DNA of 64,000 nt from Nostoc foliaceum FACHB-393 (GTDB lineage: Bacteria > Cyanobacteriota > Cyanobacteriia > Cyanobacteriales > Nostocaceae): the NCBI RefSeq assembly GCF_014698505.1, contig NZ_JACJTD010000031.1, positions 27,025-91,024 on the forward strand. The letters are read 5' to 3'. Positions 43,525-51,762 of the stretch are shown one piece after another (within the stretch, counting starts at the first letter, position 1; each line of letters starts with the position of its first letter). The translations under genes and the position numbers were made by a program. Below the pieces are notes generated by a model. That model saw only the letters and a list, made by a program, of their open reading frames with translations, was not told the origin of the DNA and made no database searches.

Positions 43525-44367
43525 TTAAACAGTTTCATGTGTAGTGCTGCCATGTTCCTGCACATGTAAATTACCCGCAGTATCAACATCTAACTCTTCT
43601 CGACGAATGGTGTCTTGTGCTTCCACAGTGTCCCGTTCTACTACTTTCTTTACCCGGACTTCTTCACGCACAAACGCTTCTTTATGTATCTCAGGCGTTT
43701 CTTCGTACACTTCTATGCGTGCTACTTCCCCTTCTTGGAACTTAAGTTCGTTGGGATCTACAACCTTTCCTGTTTCTGTTGGCACAACTCGCTCAATCAG
43801 AACTCGTTCTTTTTGAATAGGTACTGTAACGCGTGCAGTTTCTGTTTCAATATGTTTACCAACCGATACTTCTCCGGTTTTTATGCGGTGTTTGTTGGCA
43901 ATTAATCGTTCTTCATAGAGTCTAAAAGTTTGATGATATTGCTCATTCAACCCATATAAAGCTGGTTCTGTCTGGTAATTGTATGTATCGCGATCAAAAG
44001 TCACACCGCTGGTTGAAGAACGAAATACACTCCGTACCTTTTCTTCGTAATCATTATCAACGATCGCGTCTTCTTTGTACTCAACTAAATTTTCTACTTG
44101 TTGTCTGCTTAATCCATCAACATAGACGCGTCTTGCAGGATAATCGATCCGGGAAAGACCAATTGGTAGTAATATTTTCTTACCAAAAAAATCTACGCTT
44201 GTATCAATAATTAAATACCGGAAATGACCATCGTCATCAACTAAAACATCAGCCACTGAGCCAACTCTTTCTCCTGCCTCAGTATAAAGATCCAATGCTT
44301 TAACATCGTCTCCGCCGAAAGTTTCTCGATAGTTTGGGTCAAAATGTTCAAGTTTGTGAAGAGGCAT
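43525..44367 (-). CDS. PRC-barrel / DUF2382 protein, copy 3
   Basis: A 280-residue paralogue of copy 2. PRC-barrel at ~1-95 (GSVADVLVDDDGHFRYLIID, GLSRIDYPARRVYVDGL), a shorter linker, then DUF2382 from FRLYEERLIANKHRIKTGEV, ending in a tail with VQEHGSTTHETV. The second half alternates short acidic and basic beta-strands (EEVRVKKVVERDTVE). ATG start at 44367. Together with copies 1 and 2 it forms a three-gene array on one strand. Confidence 0.85.
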   Translation of the reverse strand: MPLHKLEHFDPNYRETFGGDDVKALDLYTEAGERVGSVADVLVDDDGHFRYLIIDTSVDFFGKKILLPIGLSRIDYPARRVYVDGLSRQQVENLVEYKEDAIVDNDYEEKVRSVFRSSTSGVTFDRDTYNYQTEPALYGLNEQYHQTFRLYEERLIANKHRIKTGEVSVGKHIETETARVTVPIQKERVLIERVVPTETGKVVDPNELKFQEGEVARIEVYEETPEIHKEAFVREEVRVKKVVERDTVEAQDTIRREELDVDTAGNLHVQEHGSTTHETV

Positions 44368-44878
44368 ACGCTGTTCCCAAGTTGTTTATCAGGTTTATTT
44401 ATAAGTGTAAAAAATATTGTGCTAAGTCTCATCCTGCTGGCGACTGAATTCAATTGAGATTTTTTCTGGTTTATAGCTCATACTTTCTGAGGTAAAGACT
44501 CAAGTTGAACACTCCCGATCATCAATAGGAGTACAACTAAAGTTATACAAAACTCTAGCTTATGCTGGTATAAACAATTCTTTACTGGAGATGATCTCGA
44601 AGACTAGTCAGTGTAGGCGGACTTGTAGAGCCTTCATACCAATTCACGAAAACCCTTGATACATATACATTTATTGTCGGGGCATGGCATTACTAATTGG
44701 TGTCAAATCTTGATGTTGGTCACCTTTGAACTTAATTGTCTGTGTCAAACTTTCAATAGCTAAATCATGAGTATTTTTTAATGCATGACAACGGGCTTTA
44801 TAACACCAAGATCAATAAAATTTAGGCTCAAGTTTTAAGGCTCTATTATCAGAAACGATCGCCTCATCATATCGTTGT
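44368..44878. other. Intergenic region between copy 3 and the caspase-like gene
   Basis: 511 bp, AT-rich, no supported frame. It should hold the promoter of copy 3 (right of 44368). No repeat or RNA gene recognised. Confidence 0.4.
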
Positions 44879-46990
44879 TTACACAACTTGAAAATTAAAG
44901 CTAATACTTGCCCAATTATTCACATCCAAGATATATGAGTCGGTTGCTGTGCCGTTCATCTCCGTTTTAAGGGCGCTGGCGTTATGCAAGTCTTGTAGCA
45001 AGGCTTGTGCAACGTCTAAGGGATTCAACAATGGGCTAATCGGACGTTGTTCGGCTGTGGAATACTTAACAGTGCTCAAGGCGGCGAGAGTTTCGCTAAA
45101 AGGGGCAGTACTAAAAATCAGTTGTTGTTCGCACTCAGAAGCTGGCCCTGAAATCACCCATTGGGAAGCACCATTAGTTTGGGGTAGGGTAAGGGTTTCA
45201 CCTGGGGCGATGACGACTTCTTTGAGAAGGGGCTTGGTGTCGCCAGTGTTTGGTTCTTGGGGAGTTTCCCAAGAATAGAAAGCAACTCCTGTCTGATTAT
45301 TGTTTAATCCCAGCAAGATTAAATATACTGGGCGATCGCTCTGGTTTTCCACTCGATATTGCATTCGACTACCGATAGGCACAATCGGAGTGGGGAGAGA
45401 CGCAATTAATCGCGTCTGTATTGATTTTTTAAAAGTTCGTACTGTTTCGCGCTGCATGACGATGCGAGGCGATATGCCACTAATTATTTCTAAGGTTGCC
45501 TTGATAGGTAAGCGGGAAGAACCTTCATTTTCTGTCAGCCGCCATAACTTGGCTGCAAACAGGGTTGATAATTTTGGCGCTAACCTTTGCACTGTTAATT
45601 TTACTGCTTCTCCTACTTCTCCAGTGGTATTGGGAATTAGCTCGCCACCAAGAGAAAATAGACCATAATGACTGGGAATTTCCTGTAGTTTGGCAAATAA
45701 ATAATCAGCGGGTTTTTCTCCTGCTACTACGGTGGACACATGGGAAAATCCAGCAAAGGCACTTGTAGCGTCTACCCGCTCAATTCTTTCCAATCCAGTA
45801 TCCAAAGCTATTGTTAAATTAATATTTCGGGGTAAAACCCGGACTGCTTCTTGGACGAGTTGCCCAACTTGTAGGGGATTTGCACCTTCAATTTTGGAAA
45901 TTTGCGCTTTTGCTGTTAACCCAGTGCGCGATCGCAATACTAATTGCTCTGTTGTTGCGAGGGTGAATCGAGAATTCACTCCGTAGTATAGCAGCACTTG
46001 TGGAGGTAATCCTGCTAACCACAGATGGACTGTTTTACCGTCTTCTTCAATAGCTGTTACCGCGCCTTCTGCACCATTTACACTGTCTGGCAGTAGAGAC
46101 GGTATCTCTTGATTTTTCTTATTACTTAATAACGCTGGTTGCTGTTTACTACCCAATTTGGATAGAGAATTTTCCACATGGGAGAGGGCGACTTGAATTG
46201 TGGTGGCTGGGGTGAATTCCCATAAATACTGTGTCAAGGCGTAGGTAAATAACCCGGCACTAAAACCAGAGAATAGTCCTTCTCTTGCAGGCTGCTTCGG
46301 TTCTGAGGTAGCTGCTAAAACAATTGGAGTGCTAGGTAATTTCTGAGTTTGAAGTTGTTTGAGAAAGTCGAGTTCTTCTGCTGCTAGCTTGGCTACTGAC
46401 TCCTGAAGGGCGCGAATTTTTAATCCTAAGACTGTGCTAGGAGCATAATAGCTAGTATCCAATACTGCTGTTACTCTGTCTGTGGGGAGCGATCGCAATA
46501 ATAGCAGTAGAGTTTCTTCTAATATATAGTTGACTATTTGTTCATCTTGTGAGTTCTGAGCCACATTAGCTGGCACCAGAGCATTGTGCATTGTATCTGG
46601 CGATGTTTCCAATTTGACACGGCTGCCATAGCCGCTAAAGTGGAAGACCACCACATCACCGGGTTTAGCTTGCTTACCCAGGTGATCCAAAAAAGCCGCC
46701 TCAATGAATTCCCTGCTAGCTTGTTCCTCAGTTAAGGTTAAAATATCTGACCCTTGGAAACCAAAGCGATGAATCAAAAGTTCTCTTTGGAGTTCCACAT
46801 CCATCATAGAACCACTGAGGGCTGGAATTTGCGGGTATTGGTTAATACCTATTAGCAATGCCAATTTGCGCGGACTGGGTTGTGCCAAAGCCTGGTAATA
46901 GCGATTTCCCAAAGTCAACCACTGAGCTTCAGTTACCCCCAATACCGCGAGTATTGAGCCAATTCTGTGTAAAAACGTGCGCCGTTCCAT
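44879..46990 (-). CDS. Caspase-like (C14) protein without catalytic dyad, Tat signal
   Basis: A 703-residue protein. The N-terminus MERRTFLHRIGSILAVLGVT is a Tat-type signal. Residues ~40-290 have the caspase/metacaspase p20 fold: RKLALLIGINQYPQ, VVVFHFSGYGSRV and VTAVLDTSYYAPST. In active enzymes these read HFSGHG and D-S-C-H-S-G. Here the dyad His is Tyr121 and the Cys is Ser180, so it should not be a protease. The remaining ~400 residues are beta-rich (LYYGVNSRFTL, LPTPIVPIGSRMQYRVENQS) with a DUF4384-like look. A short insert (SIQTRLIASL) is encoded by an AGACGC-type repeat at 45398. Probably an exported, non-catalytic caspase-fold protein. Confidence 0.85.
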   Translation of the reverse strand: MERRTFLHRIGSILAVLGVTEAQWLTLGNRYYQALAQPSPRKLALLIGINQYPQIPALSGSMMDVELQRELLIHRFGFQGSDILTLTEEQASREFIEAAFLDHLGKQAKPGDVVVFHFSGYGSRVKLETSPDTMHNALVPANVAQNSQDEQIVNYILEETLLLLLRSLPTDRVTAVLDTSYYAPSTVLGLKIRALQESVAKLAAEELDFLKQLQTQKLPSTPIVLAATSEPKQPAREGLFSGFSAGLFTYALTQYLWEFTPATTIQVALSHVENSLSKLGSKQQPALLSNKKNQEIPSLLPDSVNGAEGAVTAIEEDGKTVHLWLAGLPPQVLLYYGVNSRFTLATTEQLVLRSRTGLTAKAQISKIEGANPLQVGQLVQEAVRVLPRNINLTIALDTGLERIERVDATSAFAGFSHVSTVVAGEKPADYLFAKLQEIPSHYGLFSLGGELIPNTTGEVGEAVKLTVQRLAPKLSTLFAAKLWRLTENEGSSRLPIKATLEIISGISPRIVMQRETVRTFKKSIQTRLIASLPTPIVPIGSRMQYRVENQSDRPVYLILLGLNNNQTGVAFYSWETPQEPNTGDTKPLLKEVVIAPGETLTLPQTNGASQWVISGPASECEQQLIFSTAPFSETLAALSTVKYSTAEQRPISPLLNPLDVAQALLQDLHNASALKTEMNGTATDSYILDVNNWASISFNFQVV
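45395..45420. repeat. AGACGC-type repeat inside the caspase-like gene
   Basis: GAGAGACGCAATTAATCGCG and flank; a variant of the AGACGCGAT palindrome. Keeps the frame open and encodes residues ~524-531. Confidence 0.6.
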
Positions 46991-47089
46991 AATTAGCTAT
47001 CAGCCCTCAGCTATCAGTTAGCAGCTTACAGGGCTGAACTCTATAGTGTAAAGTGACAGTCGATACTGTTTATCTATTGACAATTTGCC

Positions 47090-48268
47090 CTAAGCCGGCA
47101 CTTGTATTCGCATTGCTCGCGCTAACTCTGCCGCCACCTCAGGACGGGAAAATTCTGGGGGAGGTAACTCACCGCGCCGCAGCATTTCTCGAACTTTTGT
47201 GCCTGATAGGTGAATGCGTTCTTCTGGCATGCTGGGACTGGTTTTAGATGTTGCCATCTGCTTAGTGCGCGTGCAGTAGAAAGCGTGTTCAAATTTCATC
47301 GGCACAATGCCCAATTCACTTGGGGCAAATTCATCAAAGATGTATTGAGCATCGTAAGTGCCGTAATAGTCACCCACGCCAGCATGATCTCGTCCGACGA
47401 TAAAGTGAGTACAGCCGTAGTTTTTGCGGACTAAAGCATGGAATATGGCCTCACGAGGCCCAGCATAGCGCATTGCGGCTGGATTGATTGCCAAAGTTAC
47501 CCGGTCTAAAGGGTAGTAGTGTTCCAGCAAAATTTCATAGCAGCGCATCCGCACATCAGCGGCAATATCGTCTTCTTTTGTCGCCCCAACTAATGGGTGC
47601 AAGAATAGACCGTCAACAGTTTCTAAAGCGCACTTTTGAATATATTCATGGGCGCGGTGGATGGGGTTGCGAGTTTGAAAGCCAACGATGGTTTTCCAAC
47701 CCTTGTCTCTAAACATTTGCCGTGAGGCGGCTGGATCAATTTGGTAAGTGGGAAACTGGGGATGAGGTTCGCGTTGCAACAGCCAAATATCACCCGCCAG
47801 ATTTACAGTACCTTGGTTATAGAGTACCTGCACGCCTGGATGTTTGACATCATCAGTGCGGTAGACATTTCTTGCTTCGCGGGTTTTATCGTAGTGATAT
47901 TTTTGCGTGAGTTGCAAAACCCCAATAAATTCACCTCTGGAGTTATCCAGACGGATTAAGCCGCCTTCTTGTAACGGGGAAGCTACTTCTTCGCTGACAG
48001 ATAGTGTAATCGGTATTGACCACACAAGACCGTTAGCTAGTCGCATTTCTGTAACAGTGCGATCGTAGTCTTCCTGGTTCATAAAACCCGTCAGCGGACT
48101 AAAAGCACCGATCGCAATCATTTCTAGATCAGAAACGGCGCGATCGTCAAGTTGCACTCGTGGCAAAAAGTCAGCTTTTGAGAGAAACTCTGCTCTTTGT
48201 TCTGGTGTGGCGATACGATTAACCAACTGTCCACCGTGGGGGGCTATGGCATCTGGATTGTGACTCAA
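47090..48268 (-). CDS. sat: Sulfate adenylyltransferase (ATP sulfurylase)
   Basis: A 392-residue homomeric ATP sulfurylase that makes adenosine 5'-phosphosulfate, the first step of sulfate assimilation. The active-site motifs are QTRNPIHRAHE (QxRN and HxxH) and GRDHAGVGDYYGTY. The N-terminal PUA-like domain starts with APHGGQLVNR. There is no APS-kinase domain. The start is a TTG at 48268, placed 6 nt behind a GAGGGG ribosome binding site; MSHNPDAIAPHGG matches the usual N-terminus, and no ATG fits better. It lies about 100 bp upstream of the caspase-like gene on the same strand. Confidence 0.94.
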   Translation of the reverse strand: MSHNPDAIAPHGGQLVNRIATPEQRAEFLSKADFLPRVQLDDRAVSDLEMIAIGAFSPLTGFMNQEDYDRTVTEMRLANGLVWSIPITLSVSEEVASPLQEGGLIRLDNSRGEFIGVLQLTQKYHYDKTREARNVYRTDDVKHPGVQVLYNQGTVNLAGDIWLLQREPHPQFPTYQIDPAASRQMFRDKGWKTIVGFQTRNPIHRAHEYIQKCALETVDGLFLHPLVGATKEDDIAADVRMRCYEILLEHYYPLDRVTLAINPAAMRYAGPREAIFHALVRKNYGCTHFIVGRDHAGVGDYYGTYDAQYIFDEFAPSELGIVPMKFEHAFYCTRTKQMATSKTSPSMPEERIHLSGTKVREMLRRGELPPPEFSRPEVAAELARAMRIQVPA

Positions 48269-48463
48269 CTTAATCCCCTCTCTGCTTTTACTGCTATTGT
48301 TTCAGATTATGTACTAACTTATCAAAATGCTGGTACTGAGAAAAAAAAGAGTTTAGGGAATGGAGGAAAGTTTTTGCAACTAGCCTCTAAGCGATCTGAT
48401 TAGGTTACGCTAAAGCTAATCCAGCCTCAAGTTTCAGAATAGTTCCTTTATTTGGAATTGCTT

Positions 48464-49117
48464 ATGACTGCTGTATCTCCCGTTGTTAAACCTGTTAGCC
48501 AAATGCGGCTAGCGCCTGGTAGTAAAGTGAATATCCAGGATATCAGTTGGGAGGAATTTGAGTCCATTTTGCAAGAACTGGGGGAAAAGCGATCGCTACG
48601 AGTTGCTTACAGCAAGTCCACGTTAGAAATTATGGTTCCTCTACCCGAATACGAAAAATCAAATGACTTAATTTCCGATATTGTAAAAATCTTGCTGAAG
48701 ATCGCCGGGAAAAGTTATGAACCCTTCGGTTCAACCACCTTCAAGCGGGAAAATATAGCGGGGGTAGAACCAGATGCTTGCTTTTACATCCAAAATTACC
48801 AAAGAATGATTGGTCGTCGCAAACTAGAACCAGATGATCCGCCTCCTGATTTGGCAATTGAAACAGATGTGACATCAAAAACAACTCTTGATGCATACGT
48901 TGCGATCGCTGTTCCAGAACTATGGATTTACGATAGTAAAAAGCTGAAGATTTATTTACTCAGAGATGGACATTACATCGAATCTGATCACAGTCCTAAC
49001 TTTCCAAATATCCCTCTAACTCAAATGATTGCCGCTACAGTTGAACGAGCTTGGCAAGTAGGAACCATACAAGTTTTGAAAGAGTTTGAAGGAACATTAG
49101 AGAGAAGTAGTTTTTGA
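48464..49117 (+). CDS. Uma2-family endonuclease-fold protein
   Basis: A 217-residue member of the Uma2/DUF820 family, a PD-(D/E)xK-type fold greatly expanded in cyanobacteria. Conserved features include the N-terminal SWEEFESIL, the strand TLEIMVPLPEYEKS, the acidic VEPDACFYI, and PDLAIETDVTSKTTLDAY containing the Glu-x-x-Ser/Thr-type active-site block, then ELWIYDSKKLKIYLL. The biological role is unknown. The frame opens at TTG 48452, but ATG 48464 (MTAVSPVV) is better. A partial second copy lies at 49880. Confidence 0.83.
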   Translation: MTAVSPVVKPVSQMRLAPGSKVNIQDISWEEFESILQELGEKRSLRVAYSKSTLEIMVPLPEYEKSNDLISDIVKILLKIAGKSYEPFGSTTFKRENIAGVEPDACFYIQNYQRMIGRRKLEPDDPPPDLAIETDVTSKTTLDAYVAIAVPELWIYDSKKLKIYLLRDGHYIESDHSPNFPNIPLTQMIAATVERAWQVGTIQVLKEFEGTLERSSF

Positions 49118-49124
49118 TAGAGAG

Positions 49125-49155
49125 TACGTAAGCGTAGTCCGCCGCAGGTATCGCT
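49125..49155. repeat. GACGGGCTACGCC-family repeat, reverse orientation
   Basis: GTACGTAAGCGTAGTCCGCC and GCAGGTATCGC directly after the Uma2 stop; reverse complement resembles the copies at 24484 and 30568. Confidence 0.5.
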
Positions 49156-49173
49156 TTTGCTAATTGATCCTTG

Positions 49174-49202
49174 TATGGCAATAAATGGCATAAATTGCCA
49201 TA
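49174..49202. promoter_or_regulatory. Inverted repeat upstream of parD: candidate operator
   Basis: TATGGCAAT at 49174-49182 and ATTGCCATA at 49194-49202 with 11 bp between, 33 bp before the antitoxin start. The spacer repeats ATGGCA. RHH-type antitoxins bind such sites to repress their own operon; this is inference from position. Confidence 0.5.
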
Positions 49203-49235
49203 AAATAATATTATGAAGACAAAATTAGGCAAGTA

Positions 49236-49511
49236 GTGCCAGTGAAAAGTATAAATATATCTCTCCCTGATGCGATGCGGACTTATATAGAAGAGAAAGT
49301 GGCGACTGGTGGCTATAGTAGTGTCAGTGAATATTTCCGTGAGTTAGTGCGCCAAGACCAAAAGCGTCAAGCGGCTGAACGTTTGGAAACGATGCTTTTA
49401 GAAGGTCTAAATTCTGGGAATGCAACTGAGATGACTCCTGACGATTGGGAAGACATCCGCCAAGCTGTGCGCGAAAGAATCGCCAAGCATAAAGGATCAA
49501 ACCAAGGTTAA
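49236..49511 (+). CDS. parD: ParD/CopG-type antitoxin
   Basis: A 91-residue ribbon-helix-helix antitoxin. The RHH DNA-binding part is KSINISLPDAMRTYIEEKVA and YSSVSEYFRELVRQD; the acidic C-terminal tail (TPDDWEDIRQAV) should wrap the toxin. The start is GTG at 49236 with a second GTG two codons on. The stop overlaps the toxin ATG by one base (TAATG), the usual translational coupling. A palindromic site upstream is a plausible operator. Confidence 0.88.
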   Translation: MPVKSINISLPDAMRTYIEEKVATGGYSSVSEYFRELVRQDQKRQAAERLETMLLEGLNSGNATEMTPDDWEDIRQAVRERIAKHKGSNQG

Positions 49512-49846
49512 TGAGCGACGTAAGCAAACGACCGCAAGTCATCCGCGATTTGATAGAATTAGCAACTTATATTGCAGAAGATAACTTGGAAGCTTCAGAT
49601 AGGTTTCTTGCAGCAGCAGAAACAACTTTTAAACAACTGGGTAAAATGCCAGGAATGGGAAAACCTTGTCAATTCTCTCATCCAAATTTAGCTGGTGTTC
49701 GACAGCAAGCAATAAAAGGATTTAAAAATTATCTTGTTTTTTATCTTCCTTCGGATTCCGGTGTAGAAATTCTTAGAGTCATTTATGGCGGACGAGATAT
49801 TGAAACAATCTTGGATGAAGATTTAGGAGAGAATGACTTGAAATAA
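49511..49846 (+). CDS. parE: ParE/RelE-superfamily toxin
   Basis: A 111-residue toxin of the ParE type. Helices at the N-terminus (VIRDLIELATYIAEDN and FLAAAETTFKQLGKMPGMG) precede the beta-sheet core VRQQAIKGFKNYLVFYLP and VEILRVIYGGRDIETIL, which ends in the conserved Arg-Asp-Ile. ParE toxins poison DNA gyrase; RelE relatives cut mRNA, and the fold alone does not fully separate the two. Forms a type II module with parD, overlapping by one base. Confidence 0.88.
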   Translation: MSDVSKRPQVIRDLIELATYIAEDNLEASDRFLAAAETTFKQLGKMPGMGKPCQFSHPNLAGVRQQAIKGFKNYLVFYLPSDSGVEILRVIYGGRDIETILDEDLGENDLK

Positions 49847-49879
49847 TAATTACGAGTATTTTACGCATCACTTTTAGGA

Positions 49880-49995
49880 TAAGCGATCGCAGTTCCAGAA
49901 CTATGGATTTACGATAGTAACTTTTCAAAGTATTAGAGAACGGTAAATATTTATCAGAATTTCGCTCTTTTAAAAATAATTTGCTGATAGCTCTA
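49880..49995 (+). pseudogene. Uma2-family remnant
   Basis: GCGATCGCAGTTCCAGAACT and the following ~20 bases nearly repeat the intact Uma2 gene at 48901-48938, encoding AIAVPELWIYDS. A stop follows, and after a frameshift the DNA reads KVLENGKYLSEFRSF, the typical next strand of the family. It is therefore a decayed fragment of a second Uma2 gene, probably left by recombination around the toxin-antitoxin pair. Confidence 0.65.
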
Positions 49996-50026
49996 GATGG
50001 GACATAATATTTTTGATTTATAAATA

Positions 50027-50055
50027 ACCCCCGCCTTAAATATGAAGGCGGGGGT
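50027..50055. terminator. Strong GC-rich hairpin between convergent genes
   Basis: ACCCCCGCCTT pairs perfectly with AAGGCGGGGGT around a 7-nt loop. It lies between parE (plus) and the hemopexin-repeat gene (minus), so it could stop transcripts from both sides. Confidence 0.6.
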
Positions 50056-50163
50056 AAAGAATAGTTGTTTAGTTATCTCGAAAAATGTAAATTCATACTC
50101 CGATTCAGGAACGCCGAAAATCGATGGTTTTGAAGATTTTGAGCTTCTGGCTAAAATCGTTGG

Positions 50164-51258
50164 CTAAAATACAGTCGCAGCATCGATTCCATCGGCGAAG
50201 GCATCTAGTCCAGTCCAATTGCCTTTAATCGGTTTTGGATAACCCTCATCGGCTTTGTCAGCAGCAATATCGTAGCGAATAAACTCAGATCCTTTAAATA
50301 AATAAACTTTACCATTACCTAGATTCAGGGCGGCATCGATATTTGAAAAATGAACTCCAGGCCAATAAGATGCAATGTGATAACTATCACCTGTGGCTCG
50401 CTCGGCAGCAATCTCATAGCGAGCATAATTACTACCTTTGAAGAAATAAACTTTGCCCTTGTCTAGATTGACGGCAGCATCAATATCTTTATCGAAGCCA
50501 TCCATTCCAGCCCAATTGCCTTTAATCGGTTTTGGATAACCACTATCAATTTGAGCAGTAGGTGCATCGTAGCGAATATACTCAGAGCCTTTGAACACAT
50601 AAATCTTCTCATTGTCCCAATGTAGAGCAGCATCGAACTCGTCAGCGAAGGCATCTAATCCAGGCCAATTGTCTTTAATCGGTTTTGGATAACCCTCATC
50701 GGCTCGATCAGCAGCAATATCAAACTGTATATACTGGCCTCCTTTGAAAAAATAAGCTTTTTTCAAAGCATTTGAAACGGGGCGATCGCGGGGGTCGAGG
50801 AGACTAGAAGAAATGTCTGTGATATTAAAAGTGAGTGCTTCACTCTCATTAGTCGTTGTCACGATATAGAAAAAATTGTCGCAAGCATCATTTTTGTACT
50901 TGTTCCCTTTTTTGAACCAATATTTAGTTCCATTCTGATTAGTCCATAATTTCACGGTAGATCCGTTATCACTGAAATTACCAGCTAAATAACTGTAGTC
51001 GGATTTAACGTAGAGATAGCCACCGTCGTAGGTTAGCCATTGGTCTTTATAGGGACCATCATAAAACTTGAAGGAACATCGATCAGTATCGAAAATCTCC
51101 ATCGTAAAATAGGCAACATAAGCATCATCAGTAGATAAGCATAGATACTTGCTGTGCGATTCTGTACAGGTCGATGTTAAAAAGTGTTTGTATTCGTATT
51201 TAACTCCTAAAAGCTCGTGGCCCACAGATAACTTGACATATCTTTTTTGATTTTCCAT
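50164..51258 (-). CDS. Hemopexin-repeat protein with beta-trefoil-like N-terminal domain
   Basis: A 364-residue protein with no signal peptide. The N-terminal ~150 residues are rich in Tyr, Trp and Asp with three similar strand-turn units (FKFYDGPYKDQWLTYDGGYL, LAGNFSDNGSTVKLW), suggesting a beta-trefoil. Residues ~165-364 hold four hemopexin repeats, each with a core such as KAYFFKGGQYIQFD, KIYVFKGSEYIRYD, KVYFFKGSNYARYE and KVYLFKGSEFIRYD, and PKPIKGNW links: a complete four-bladed propeller. In bacteria such proteins include Photorhabdus photopexins. Function unknown; adhesion, ligand binding or a toxin role are possible. It sits in an accessory patch with TA genes. Confidence 0.85.
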   Translation of the reverse strand: MENQKRYVKLSVGHELLGVKYEYKHFLTSTCTESHSKYLCLSTDDAYVAYFTMEIFDTDRCSFKFYDGPYKDQWLTYDGGYLYVKSDYSYLAGNFSDNGSTVKLWTNQNGTKYWFKKGNKYKNDACDNFFYIVTTTNESEALTFNITDISSSLLDPRDRPVSNALKKAYFFKGGQYIQFDIAADRADEGYPKPIKDNWPGLDAFADEFDAALHWDNEKIYVFKGSEYIRYDAPTAQIDSGYPKPIKGNWAGMDGFDKDIDAAVNLDKGKVYFFKGSNYARYEIAAERATGDSYHIASYWPGVHFSNIDAALNLGNGKVYLFKGSEFIRYDIAADKADEGYPKPIKGNWTGLDAFADGIDAATVF

Positions 51259-51762
51259 TTTAATTCTCCATTGAAGTTGAATGTAATTTGCAAACTGAGC
51301 ATTTCCTTATTGAGGAAAAACCTTTTGTAGCTCGTAGTACGGATGTGACTTGAGGATTTTTCACAACCGTTATCAGCTAATTTAAGCTTTCGATACTCGT
51401 CAATTTATAAAACGATTAAAAGTATATTCACTCTTCAAAGCACAAAAGACAAGGACAGATAAGACAGATAAGAAACTTTTTGTAAAAATATAAGAATCCG
51501 ATTTGAATTTTTAAAACATACTGAGATTGAAATGCATGTCCAGCAAGGATTGATCTCTAAAATCCGTTCAAAAATCAAATAGGATTCCTATATATGAAGC
51601 AGAGGTTCTCTATCAGAGTTTTGAGGAATAGCTCTTTTTCTGGCATTATTATCCAATTCCAATTTAAAGACAAAAATACCCCTCCGAAACTCAGGGCAAC
51701 TTTTGCCTATCAGAAGTTCACAGGAGGGGCAGTTTTGACTTCTACCGAAACCGGAGTAAGAT
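51259..51762. other. Intergenic region with a long inverted repeat near mnmA
   Basis: 504 bp, AT-rich. CCCCTCC near 51680 pairs with GGAGGGG near 51722, about 45 bp after the mnmA stop, a candidate terminator. A 63-codon minus frame overlapping the mnmA end is not supported as a gene. Confidence 0.4.

Larger units (their letters stand above)
49847..50163. other. Intergenic region between parE and the hemopexin-repeat gene
   Basis: 317 bp containing the Uma2 remnant on the left and a strong hairpin at 50027-50055. No intact frame. Confidence 0.5.

Noticed and set aside
42374..43905. Long plus-strand open frames opposite the PRC/DUF2382 genes
   Set aside because: They are antisense shadows caused by the charged repeat codons of copies 2 and 3; the minus-strand proteins are clearly real.
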